Notes under the pieces: generated by a model
Database searches by the model: none
What the model was told of the DNA's origin: nothing
The model's input: only the letters and a program-made list of their open reading frames with translations
Made by a program: the position numbers and the translations under genes
Shown: in pieces, positions 16,337 through 23,458 of the stretch
How positions within the stretch are numbered: position 1 is the first letter of the stretch
How the letters are laid out: each line of letters opens with the position of its first letter
Assembly (NCBI GenBank): GCA_015259235.1
Contig: JABZGM010000002.1
Location: 1 to 27,270 of the forward strand
Source of the DNA: Alloprevotella sp.
Lineage (GTDB): Bacteria; Bacteroidota; Bacteroidia; Bacteroidales; Bacteroidaceae
DNA length: 27,270 nucleotides
Direction of reading: 5' to 3'

Positions 16337-18238
16337 TTATTTCAGCGCATCCATGTGCCGATAAGCCTTTTGCATAAAAGCTTTCACCTTTTTCAGTCGT
16401 TCACCCTTCGGATCGGGCGTCACCTTCGACACACTTTGCGAATTGAGGTCAAAAATAGTCGTTCCAGTGCTGTCGATAAAGGTGTATCCCTCGGGCCAAG
16501 TGTGGATGGCAAGTGGATAAGTGTAAGTTTGCGAGAGCACATCTCTAGAGAACGTGAATTGACTGTGGTCAATGCCCATTTGTCCCAAGAGTGTAGCCGC
16601 CACGTCCGTTTGGTTGCAGAGTTTAGCGATTACCCTACTGTTGCGCACGGCTCCTCCCGTCCAAATGAGAGGAATATGATATTTTCTAATGTCAAACTCA
16701 TTGATGTCAGCGGGCCACGTCACACCGTGGTCGGGAAGAATCACAATCAGCGTATTTTTCCACGCCGGAGTTTGTCGGAAAGACGCAATGAATTGTCCCA
16801 GACTGTGATCTAAATAGGCAAAAGCATTGAGCATCTTGTCGTTAAGGCGCGCATAAGGCACCTCCCATGGCTCGTGACTAGAGAGCGTCAAGAGGGTTTT
16901 GAACCAAGGTTTCCCTTGTTTTTCCGAAGCATCAATGTTTTTGCGGAGTATCTTCATCATCTCTCCATCGCATACTCCCCAAGGACTCGTGTGGCGCAGT
17001 TTGGCAGGAAAATCAGCATCTCCCAACACGCGATTATATCCCGTAGCGAGGAAATAGGAATTCATATTCGTGAAATTCTTATCTCCACCATAGAGAAATT
17101 CTGTATCGTAGCCCACACTCTTCAAAGCGCCTGCTATGGAAGGCAACACGCGCGATTTAGCGGGCATCTTCATCACACTCGCATCGGGGAAAGAAGGATA
17201 GCCCGAGAAGGTGCAAATGGTGCCACGGTCGGTGCGGAAACTATTGGCATAACATTGAGAGAAAAACACACCACTCGCTGCCAAACTGTCGAGATGTGGC
17301 GTTGTTTGGTGATTACCTTCGGTGCATCCCACCACGCGTCCACCACAACTCTCCATGAGGATGAGCAACACATTGGGACGTTGTGTGGTGAGCAAAGAAT
17401 CTTCGGGCAACAACACACTCTTTGTGTTGTATTGCAGCGAATTGAAGACTTTATCAGCTTCTTCAGGAGCAAAGTATTGCGCTTGTTTTGAATAATCCTG
17501 CTCTTTCAACAACGAATAGAAAAAGGAAAACACAGGATTTACGGCGGAATGGTTGTGATATTGCACCGTAGAATAGTAGACCATTCCCACATTAGCGGTG
17601 GATCGTCCCACTCCTCCGCGGATGCTCAAAAAGAGCAAGCCACCGAGCACCGCCCACAAGAGGGAAAGGCACAATCGTTTGAGCCAGAAATTCCCGCCAC
17701 AGCAGTGCGAATGACTGCAAGCCCCATGCGCGGTGACGCTATGCCCAAAAGTCTTGTTTTGAGAAGAATAAGGTAGTTTCCAGAAAAGCCACGACACTCC
17801 AGCCACAATACCGACGAAGAGCAAGAAAGCCAAAATGACAAAGCCCCATCCCAAACTCTCGGGAATGCTCGAGGGGTTGTCCAGATAAGACAGTGCCACC
17901 GCATCAAGTTTGAATCCCCAACTCTTGTAGATGATGGTGTCGATGATGATAATCATCAAGAAAATGGTGAGTAAAGTTGAGGTATAGATGCGATAAAGCC
18001 AGCGTCCCAGTTTTTCACTTGTCGCCGTTTTCCAAAAATGTCCAATCCACGTTGCGAGCCAAATGGGTGCAGTGGTATAGGCTGCCACCGATAAATCGAG
18101 AGGAAGACCGTGCCACACAATTTGTAAGAAATCACCTCCAGCAGGAAATCCATTGTAAGCAAAGAATACGAGCTTACCCACAAAGAACAGTGCAAGCCAC
18201 GCGCAGAAGATGCGCACCAGGAAAAGGAGTTGTTTCAT
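16337..18238 (-). CDS. LTA synthase family (alkaline-phosphatase fold) membrane enzyme
   Basis: 633 residues. About five membrane helices lie in the first 210 residues, followed by a periplasmic sulfatase/alkaline-phosphatase-fold domain (about 286-600). Active-site features: LLILMESCGGR (Glu296, metal ligand), the nucleophile Thr336 in SFRTDRGT, and LPDHG (Asp503, His504, metal ligands). Members transfer phosphoglycerol or phosphoethanolamine head groups from phospholipids; a Gram-negative has no classical lipoteichoic acid, so the acceptor (a glycan or lipid of the envelope) is unknown. Unusual is a Cys/His-rich loop at 166-180 (His166, 171, 176, 178; Cys174, 179, 180) between two membrane segments. 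It lies 142 bases after the ABC exporter gene and 21 before prmC. Confidence 0.88.
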   Translation of the reverse strand: MKQLLFLVRIFCAWLALFFVGKLVFFAYNGFPAGGDFLQIVWHGLPLDLSVAAYTTAPIWLATWIGHFWKTATSEKLGRWLYRIYTSTLLTIFLMIIIIDTIIYKSWGFKLDAVALSYLDNPSSIPESLGWGFVILAFLLFVGIVAGVSWLFWKLPYSSQNKTFGHSVTAHGACSHSHCCGGNFWLKRLCLSLLWAVLGGLLFLSIRGGVGRSTANVGMVYYSTVQYHNHSAVNPVFSFFYSLLKEQDYSKQAQYFAPEEADKVFNSLQYNTKSVLLPEDSLLTTQRPNVLLILMESCGGRVVGCTEGNHQTTPHLDSLAASGVFFSQCYANSFRTDRGTICTFSGYPSFPDASVMKMPAKSRVLPSIAGALKSVGYDTEFLYGGDKNFTNMNSYFLATGYNRVLGDADFPAKLRHTSPWGVCDGEMMKILRKNIDASEKQGKPWFKTLLTLSSHEPWEVPYARLNDKMLNAFAYLDHSLGQFIASFRQTPAWKNTLIVILPDHGVTWPADINEFDIRKYHIPLIWTGGAVRNSRVIAKLCNQTDVAATLLGQMGIDHSQFTFSRDVLSQTYTYPLAIHTWPEGYTFIDSTGTTIFDLNSQSVSKVTPDPKGERLKKVKAFMQKAYRHMDALK

Positions 18239-18264
18239 AGAATATCTATTGTAGAAGGTAGAAG

Positions 18265-18384
18265 TTAGACGTTAGAGGGCTAGCGCAGTTGGACTAGAAA
18301 AACTAGAGGCTCTAGAGAGTTAGAAGAACCGAGCCCCGCTTGTCGGGGCGAGCGAAAAAAGGTCTATGACCCTCTAACGTCTAA
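18265..18384. repeat. Inverted repeat built of TCTAA-type heptamers, with internal GC hairpin
   Basis: A 15-bp segment at 18265-18279 (TTAGACGTTAGAGGG) recurs perfectly inverted at 18370-18384, the latter overlapping the TAG stop (18381-18383) of the ABC gene. Between them are TCTAGAG-type palindromes and the hairpin GCCCCG (18333-18338)/CGGGGC (18344-18349). On the minus strand the 18259-18279 part reads as a 7-bp periodicity (CCTCTAA, CGTCTAA, CTTCTAC). No gene is contained. Confidence 0.75.
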
Positions 18385-20249
18385 AGCTGCTGCATATCAT
18401 TGAGTCGTTTGTAGTAGCCATCGAGTTCGAGCAAAGCCTCGTGCGTACCGCGTTCCACGATGCGGCCCTCGTGCAGCACCAAAATCTCATCTGCATTGCG
18501 AATGGTTGAAAGACGGTGCGCAATCGCAATTGTAGTGCGCGTTGCCATCAAACGTTCGAGCGCCTCCTGCACCAAGCGTTCACTCTCCGTGTCCAGTGCA
18601 CTTGTCGCTTCATCGAGAATCAAGATATCAGGATTCTTCAATATAGCGCGTGCTATGGAGATGCGTTGTCGCTGACCCCCCGAAAGTTTACCACCGCGGT
18701 CGCCCACATTCGTGTTGTATCCCTCGGGAGTAGCCATGATAAATTCGTGAGCATTTGCCACTTTGGCAGCTTCCATCACCTGTTCGAGAGTCGCATTTTC
18801 CACTCCAAAAGCTATGTTGTTGAAGAAAGAATCGTTGAAGAGAATTGCCTCTTGGTTCACATTACCAATGAGCGCACGCAAGTCCGACAAACGCAGCTGA
18901 CGCACATCCGTGCCATCAATGGTGATGCTACCGCCCACCACATCGTGATAGCGAGGCACTAAATCCACCAGCGTACTCTTACCGCTGCCGCTTTGTCCCA
19001 CGAGGGCTATCGTTTGACCACGTTTCACCGTGAAATCCACCCCACGAATCACCATTTGTTCGTCTGTCACTTGAGCATCAGCCCCTACCCCTGCTTGTCC
19101 ATAGGCAAAGGTCACATTTTTGAATGCAATGCAGTCGGTGAGATGATCAATTTTCACGGGGTGTTCTGGTTCGCGAATCGGATTCTCAGCCAAAAGAATC
19201 TTGTTCACGCGTTCCATCGAAGCCATACCCTTGGGGATAGCGTAAGCAGCGCGCGACAAATCTTTCAGTGGTTGAATCACGCTGTAGAGAATCACCATGT
19301 AGAAGATGAAGGTAGGCGCATCGATGGGACTGTGGTCAGCAAAAATCAACGTACCGCCATACCAAAGCACCAAGACGATAAGGCAGGTGCCCAAAAATTC
19401 GCTCACGGGGTGTGCCGAACCTTGACGAATCGCCACGCGTGAGGAGATAGAGCGGAAATCATTGGCAGTAGTGTCGTAGCGCTCTTGCATTTTGCGTTCA
19501 GCACCAAAGGCTTTGATGATGCGCATACCGCCCAACGTTTCCTCTAGTTGCGACATCGTTTCACTCCATTTGATTTGCGCATCCATGCTCGACTGTTTGA
19601 GTTTACGACCGATGCGTCCCATACCCCATCCCATCAGTGGCAACACCAAGATGGTGAAAAGCGTGAGTTCCCAAGAGATATAGAAAAGACTACCGAAATA
19701 GACCACAAGGAGAATTGGATTTTTCATCAACATCTCCAAACTACCCATAATGGAGTTTTCGATTTCTCCCACGTCACCACTCATGCGTGCGATGATGTCG
19801 CCCTTGCGTTCATCGCTGAAGAAAGAGAGGGGAAGGAGGGTGATTTTCTTATAAATCGAGGTGCGGATGTCGCGCACAATGCCCGTGCGCACTGGCACCA
19901 TCGAAGCCACAGAAGCAAAGTAAGAAGCCGTTTTCAATCCAGTGGACAGCACGAGGAGTAATCCAATGAAGAGCAATGCAGTACCCGCGCCATACTGCGC
20001 CACCAGTTGTGAGGTGTAGTAATAAGCATTGTTGACCGCAATGTCAGAAAAAGATATCCCTTCTTTGCTCCAATCGATGAAATGATAGACCTTATGCTCG
20101 GTGTTGAAAAGCAATTTGAGCATCGGGATGAGCGAAGCAAAAGAAAAGACGTTGAGCACCGCACTCAGCACATTGAAGAGGAGGGAGAGTCCGATGTTTA
20201 ATTTATAGGGTGCAACGTAATGCACCATCATTTTGAAGAATTCTTTCAT
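18381..20249 (-). CDS. ABC exporter, fused membrane and ATPase domains (MsbA-like)
   Basis: 622-residue half-transporter that works as a homodimer. Six membrane helices span about residues 15-340. The nucleotide-binding domain follows: Walker A GQSGSGKST (418-426), signature LSGGQ (522-526), Walker B ILILDEA (542-548) and switch His579 in AHRLST. Architecture and length agree with MsbA-type lipid flippases and with multidrug exporters; which one cannot be decided from sequence alone. A Val/Gly/Ala-rich insertion (about 384-397) lies just before the first strand of the ATPase. It heads the run ABC, LTA-synthase-like, prmC, DUF3298, and pairing with a lipid head-group transferase mildly favours an envelope-lipid role (inference). 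The stop is TAG. Confidence 0.92.
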   Translation of the reverse strand: MKEFFKMMVHYVAPYKLNIGLSLLFNVLSAVLNVFSFASLIPMLKLLFNTEHKVYHFIDWSKEGISFSDIAVNNAYYYTSQLVAQYGAGTALLFIGLLLVLSTGLKTASYFASVASMVPVRTGIVRDIRTSIYKKITLLPLSFFSDERKGDIIARMSGDVGEIENSIMGSLEMLMKNPILLVVYFGSLFYISWELTLFTILVLPLMGWGMGRIGRKLKQSSMDAQIKWSETMSQLEETLGGMRIIKAFGAERKMQERYDTTANDFRSISSRVAIRQGSAHPVSEFLGTCLIVLVLWYGGTLIFADHSPIDAPTFIFYMVILYSVIQPLKDLSRAAYAIPKGMASMERVNKILLAENPIREPEHPVKIDHLTDCIAFKNVTFAYGQAGVGADAQVTDEQMVIRGVDFTVKRGQTIALVGQSGSGKSTLVDLVPRYHDVVGGSITIDGTDVRQLRLSDLRALIGNVNQEAILFNDSFFNNIAFGVENATLEQVMEAAKVANAHEFIMATPEGYNTNVGDRGGKLSGGQRQRISIARAILKNPDILILDEATSALDTESERLVQEALERLMATRTTIAIAHRLSTIRNADEILVLHEGRIVERGTHEALLELDGYYKRLNDMQQL

Positions 20250-20265
20250 ATTTCATTCGAGAACG

Positions 20266-20288
20266 CGTGTTCCCAATTAGGCAACACG
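20266..20288 (-). promoter_or_regulatory. Leader hairpin in front of the ABC exporter gene
   Basis: CGTGTT (20266-20271) and AACACG (20283-20288) pair; inside them CC/GG may add two pairs after a C-C mismatch. It lies 17 bases before the ATG and within the predicted leader, so it could affect translation or mRNA stability. Confidence 0.4.
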
Positions 20289-20303
20289 TATGAGTTCAAA
20301 GGA

Positions 20304-20311
20304 CAAAAATA
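20304..20311 (-). promoter_or_regulatory. -7 box of the ABC exporter promoter
   Basis: Read on the minus strand it is TATTTTTG, a full match to TAnnTTTG, with a predicted leader near 48 bases. A TTTG -33 element is not found at the usual distance. A small hairpin CTCG/CGAG flanks a T-run directly upstream. Confidence 0.5.
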
Positions 20312-20771
20312 CTCGAAAAAAACGAGATTTGGAGGTATTTTTCCTATGAAATGACGTTTCTGGGAATTTCTCTCTTCATTTCGTTGTACATTGTTGTCTT
20401 TTTGCTCCTTAGAAGTGGTTTATCAAGCAGAAAGAAGAGGATAATCCCTCGCTCGATATGAGTTTATGAGTGTGAAAATTGCAGGGTGTCACTGCCAAAA
20501 GATGTGTTATATTCTTGTTGCAGTGAAATTTGTTGCAGAATTCAGCAGTTTTACTGCGAAAGATGCTACCTCTCTCCCTTCACTTGCGCAAAAGTGTGCA
20601 CACTTGTTTGTTTTTCTCATAGAGCAGATGGTCATTCTCTTTTGCGTATCCTTTTGGCTGGTTCTCGCGTGCGTGTGTGAGCGCGTATTACGCGCGCACA
20701 TTAACAGGGATTTTGCACTTTTTGCTTTCACAACCTTCACACAAGGGGATTGTTGCATCGCAATTTTAGGA

Positions 20772-20876
20772 GAAAAAAACGTGGGAGATAAAAGAAAAAA
20801 CGTGGGAGATTTCTTAGAAAATGTCCATCGTTTTTCGGAAAAAGTCCATCGTTTTTTGGAAAAGGTCCGAGAATTC
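20772..20876 (+). repeat. 21-bp degenerate tandem repeat, five units
   Basis: Five successive 21-bp units (20772, 20793, 20814, 20835, 20856). In the frame starting at 20466 they encode seven-residue units: EKNVGDK, RKNVGDF, LENVHRF, SEKVHRF, LEKVREF. The first two units share AACGTGGGAGAT; the third to fifth share GTCCATCG or GTCC. A heptad is the period of a coiled coil, but no functional gene can be claimed. Confidence 0.85.
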
Positions 20877-20911
20877 TTTTTAGGGCTCTGAATTTATAGA
20901 AATCGCTCTTC

Positions 20912-20992
20912 GAATCTTTGGAATCATCGAAATCTTTGAAATCATTGGATTCATTGAAATCATTGGATTCATTGAAATCATCAAAATTCTCT
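20912..20992 (+). repeat. 9-bp degenerate tandem repeat, nine units
   Basis: Nine units of consensus RAATCWTTG; units 4-7 alternate AAATCATTG and GATTCATTG exactly. One frame reads as repeating Ser-Leu-Lys / Ser-Leu-Asp. It begins 35 bases after the 21-bp array. Confidence 0.85.
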
Positions 20993-21068
20993 CCGATAGT
21001 TCAGACTTTATGCGCTAAAGATGGGAATCAATATATTTTTACACTCTCGTCTTTGGGAGGTGATTTAG

Positions 21069-21088
21069 CCCCTTTCAAGGGGATTTTT
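21069..21088 (+). terminator. Stand-alone rho-independent terminator
   Basis: CCCCT (21069-21073), loop TTCA, AGGGG (21078-21082), then ATTTTT. The shape is a classic intrinsic terminator on the plus strand, but no recognised plus-strand gene precedes it; it may end a small RNA or a transcript across the tandem arrays. Confidence 0.55.
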
Positions 21089-21462
21089 GGACGCGAATTT
21101 CGAGTATGATTTACTACTCTGTGAAATAGTATTTATAAATAGTCTGTAATCCACTATACACGAACGACTTACAAAGAAACGTGTGAAGGTTGTGAAAGCA
21201 AAAAGTATAAAAGTGCAGGGTGCGCGCGCATGCGTACGAGCGAGAAAAGGGATTTCACAGCTGTTCACAAATTATGCAGTATCCTTGCGAGAGGATGTTC
21301 AGATATCTCGGAAGAAAGAGGATAAAAATGCTGGTGAAAAAATTTAACTCCGTGAATAAACAATAGGATAGTAAAAAGAGAAATTAAAGAGAAGCAAGTA
21401 AAAGCTAGAAGAAAGGGAGGATGGGACAAGAATGAGAAAAAGGGAGGGAAAGAAGGGAAGAG

Positions 21463-21501
21463 GAAAATCGCCCCATCACCGACAAACGGTGATGGGGCGA
21501 T
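21463..21501 (-). terminator. Terminator of the rclC-like/cupin operon
   Basis: Perfect 14-bp stem ATCGCCCCATCACC (21467-21480) with GGTGATGGGGCGAT (21488-21501) and a 7-nt loop; on the minus strand it is followed by TTTT (21466-21463). It lies 33 bases after the cupin stop. Confidence 0.9.
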
Positions 21502-21533
21502 GCACATAAGAAAATGTGAAACGAGTGAGATGC

Positions 21534-21857
21534 TTAACCACGAATCATGGTGAGAAGCATCTTGAAACGCTGCACGGCTTGGAGGGCATGAGGCACGCCA
21601 GCAGGCATGATGAGCATTTCTCCAGCCTTGGGATGGTGCACCACTCCGCCGATGGTGATTTCAGCTTCTCCATCGAGGATGGTCACTGTGGCATCGAAAG
21701 GAGCTGTGTGTTCCGAAAGACCTTGACCAGCATCGAAAGCAAAGAGAGTGAGTGTGCCTGCGTTGTTGCGAAGGATTTCACGAGAAACCACATTTCCTTC
21801 GGAGTAGTCCACCACGGTGGAGGGAGCGAACACTACGCCTTTTTCAAAAGAGTTCAT
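21534..21857 (-). CDS. Cupin-domain protein
   Basis: 107-residue single-domain cupin. Cupin motif 1 is LSEHTAPFDATVTILDGEAE and motif 2 is GEMLIMPAGVPHALQA; together they supply His and Glu ligands for a bound metal inside a beta-barrel, although the first motif has only one of the usual two histidines. It could be a small-molecule sensor, an isomerase or a quercetinase-like enzyme; sequence does not decide. It lies 32 bases after the RclC-like gene on the same strand and shares its terminator, so a role alongside that membrane protein, perhaps in oxidant or halogen stress, is an inference. Confidence 0.88.
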   Translation of the reverse strand: MNSFEKGVVFAPSTVVDYSEGNVVSREILRNNAGTLTLFAFDAGQGLSEHTAPFDATVTILDGEAEITIGGVVHHPKAGEMLIMPAGVPHALQAVQRFKMLLTMIRG

Positions 21858-21889
21858 AAGTCAGTTTTTGTTGAGTTATTGTATTGTGT

Positions 21890-22552
21890 TTATTTGCGGA
21901 GCGTAGCCATGAATCTACGTGCAGCTTCAGCAGCAACGAGAAGACCGCCTGCGCTCATGATGATGTCTTTGATGACAAGACGACCAGCACCAGAAAGCAT
22001 GGGGAAGCCGTGGCTACCTACGAAATAGGGAAGACCTTCGTGAGCATAGGTGTTGCCATCGGCAAGATTAGGCACCCAGCATTCGGGGGTGGTGATGAGG
22101 AACGAGAGGGTGACGATGCTCATGCCGAAGGTGAGCAATCCGCCGAGCATACCCACGCGTGGCAACCAGATGCCGAGGAGCACGAGAGTACCGATGGTGC
22201 AAATCATCAAACCAAGACCGATAGAGAAGGCGTAAGTGCCATTTTCTTGGTGCCATTTGATGTTTTCCACGATTACTTCACCTTCTTTGTTCTTGTGGAG
22301 GTTGTATTCTTTGACTTCCTTGCCATTCTTAGGATTGATGGCAGTCTTAGAAGAATTGTTGTAGAGGAAGCTCATAAAGGGACTATTGGAAACGAAGGGC
22401 ACGATGCCGTCTGCTTCGTATTGACACACTTTGAGACCTCCAATCCAAGCCATAACAACGAAGATGGCAATGCGAAGATAAGTGTAGAAATGACGTTCGA
22501 GGGAAAGAAGAATGCGAGAAGCAAATTCGAACAAGGCGTTGATAGTAGCCAT
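21890..22552 (-). CDS. DUF417 / YkgB (RclC)-family inner-membrane protein
   Basis: 220 residues from the start at 22552 (MATINALFEFASRILLSLER). A start 42 bases upstream exists but adds an unrelated stretch. Four hydrophobic segments are visible. The family-defining first one, YLRIAIFVVMAWIGGLKV, is followed by YEADGIVPFVSNSPFMSFLY, the signature of the DUF417/YkgB family that includes E. coli RclC, part of the reactive-chlorine response. A roughly 45-residue hydrophilic insert rich in Lys and Asn (about 85-125) separates the first two helices. The biochemical role is unknown in any member known to me. It is the first gene of a two-gene operon with the cupin. Confidence 0.86.
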   Translation of the reverse strand: MATINALFEFASRILLSLERHFYTYLRIAIFVVMAWIGGLKVCQYEADGIVPFVSNSPFMSFLYNNSSKTAINPKNGKEVKEYNLHKNKEGEVIVENIKWHQENGTYAFSIGLGLMICTIGTLVLLGIWLPRVGMLGGLLTFGMSIVTLSFLITTPECWVPNLADGNTYAHEGLPYFVGSHGFPMLSGAGRLVIKDIIMSAGGLLVAAEAARRFMATLRK

Positions 22553-22842
22553 AGTAGAAAATAGTTTATGGGTTGAAAAATAATTAGGGTGCAATCGCCC
22601 CTATGAAAAATGGTTAGTGTTTAAGTGAGATGTGTTGCAAGAAACCCCTGTCCAACGCTGTGTTAGTTCGATGGCATTGTCCTTATGCTAAAGATAAGGA
22701 GGGGTGGCAGCCTTTAATCTCATCGAAAACGACACAAAAGTACAAATTTGTAGCACTCCCAGCAAGTTTTATATTGATTTTCATCGGTGCATTAGCAAAA
22801 TAAAGTACCTTTGCAGTATAAGGTACACAAAATATACAGCTC
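22553..22842. other. Divergent intergenic region between the RclC-like gene and ompH
   Basis: It holds the ompH promoter near its right end. On the minus side there is a near-match -7 box TATTTTTC (22582-22575), an imperfect dyad AGGGTGCAATCGCCCCT (22586-22602) that could be an operator for the RclC-like operon, and a hairpin CCTTAT/ATAAGG (22681-22699). No small gene was found. Confidence 0.5.
22806..22813 (+). promoter_or_regulatory. -7 box of the ompH promoter
   Basis: TACCTTTG, a full match to TAnnTTTG, 29 bases before the ompH ATG. No exact TTTG -33 element is found at 19-21 bases. Confidence 0.6.
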
Positions 22843-23385
22843 ATGAATCGCATTTTCTCTTTTCTCCTCTTTATTCTCTGCACAGTGGCTACACCTATGG
22901 TAGCACAAAACACCACAACAGAAGCGACCACTTCTTCTAGTGCCGCACGTTATGGGCGAGTAAGTCGTTCTGCCATTTTGGAGCAACTGCCAGAAATGAA
23001 GCATGCTCGCACGCAACTCGACAGCCTCCGTGCTAAATATGAGCGTGAAGCGCGTTACAATGAGGAATCTTTTCGTCGTCAATTTTCGGAATATCTCCAA
23101 GTGCAGCGCAATCTGCCAGAGGCTATTTTGCTAAAACGTCAAGGGGATTTGCAAAGTTCTATGGAACGTGGTTTGGCTTTTCGCAAACAAGCAGAAGAAT
23201 TGCTCCGAAAAGCAGAACGCGATCTCATGCAGCCCATTGAAGACAAGGTGGATGCAGCTATTCGTGTGGTGGGTGCTGAGCGTAAATATGATTTCATCTT
23301 CGATGCAGACTTGAAGGCGTTGCCTTATCTCAATCCTGCGCTCTGCGAAGATGCTACTGCCTTTGTGAAAGAGAAATTGAAATAG
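22843..23385 (+). CDS. OmpH/Skp-family periplasmic chaperone
   Basis: 180 residues with a Sec signal peptide (MNRIFSFLLFILCTVATPMVA). The mature part is a long charged helical hairpin (ARTQLDSLRAKYEREARYNE through LLRKAERDLMQPIED), which is the tentacle coiled coil of Skp, and the C-terminal KYDFIFDADLKALPYLNP matches the OmpH body strand. Skp trimers carry unfolded outer-membrane proteins across the periplasm to BAM. OmpH genes next to murI are usual in Bacteroidales, where bamA is often upstream; here bamA is not adjacent, the divergent RclC-like operon taking its place. The stop is TAG. Confidence 0.88.
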   Translation: MNRIFSFLLFILCTVATPMVAQNTTTEATTSSSAARYGRVSRSAILEQLPEMKHARTQLDSLRAKYEREARYNEESFRRQFSEYLQVQRNLPEAILLKRQGDLQSSMERGLAFRKQAEELLRKAERDLMQPIEDKVDAAIRVVGAERKYDFIFDADLKALPYLNPALCEDATAFVKEKLK

Positions 23386-23400
23386 GAACTAGAAACTAAA

Positions 23401-23447
23401 AGCTCTAGAAGCTCTAGAACCTCTAACCCCTAATGTCTAATCTCTAA
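23401..23447. repeat. CTAGA / TCTAA short-repeat cluster before murI
   Basis: Two AGCTCTAGA nonamers in tandem (23401-23418) followed by four 7-bp units CCTCTAA, CCCCTAA, TGTCTAA, TCTCTAA (23420-23447). It ends 11 bases before the murI start and resembles the repeats at 18265-18384. Confidence 0.75.
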
Positions 23448-23458
23448 CGTATAGCCTC

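Larger units (their letters stand above)
20717..21206. repeat. MITE-like segment bounded by a perfect 26-bp inverted repeat
   Basis: The left arm 20717-20742 (begins ACTTTTTGCTTTC, ends AACCTTCACAC) is exactly complementary to 21181-21206 (begins GTGTGAAGGTTG). Weaker similarity continues outward into GC-alternating DNA on both sides (GCGCGCAC near 20691, TGCGCGCGCA at 21221). The segment has no transposase and no clear target-site duplication was seen, so its mobility is unproven. Confidence 0.7.
20312..21466. other. Gene-poor, repeat-rich intergenic region (about 1.15 kb)
   Basis: No recognised protein family is encoded. The longest plus frame (20466-20891, 141 codons) has a hydrophobic middle and the heptad repeats at its end, but no family resemblance and no promoter box. 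In order the region holds: a 14-bp perfect palindrome AAGTGTGCACACTT (20592-20605); a GCGCGTA-T-TACGCGC dyad (20681-20695); the left 26-bp inverted-repeat arm; the 21-bp and 9-bp tandem arrays; a stand-alone terminator hairpin; the right arm next to alternating TGCGCGCGCA (21221-21230); and a polypurine tract (21366-21467). Confidence 0.7.

Noticed and set aside
20466..20891. 141-codon plus frame with a hydrophobic segment and heptads
   Set aside because: Considered as a small membrane protein, but there is no recognisable family and no promoter box, and part of its sequence (the LFAFTTFT stretch) is just the 26-bp inverted repeat, which also opens a frame at the other arm.
20772..20992. CRISPR array
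   Set aside because: Repeats are 21 bp and 9 bp, contiguous and without unique spacers; no cas genes nearby.
20717..21206. Retron or other reverse-transcriptase-linked ncRNA
   Set aside because: Inverted repeats could suggest it, but no reverse transcriptase or accessory gene is present in the window.
22681..22760. Riboswitch in the rclC-like/ompH intergenic region
   Set aside because: One small hairpin and GGGG/CCCC patches were seen, but no known riboswitch core could be recognised.
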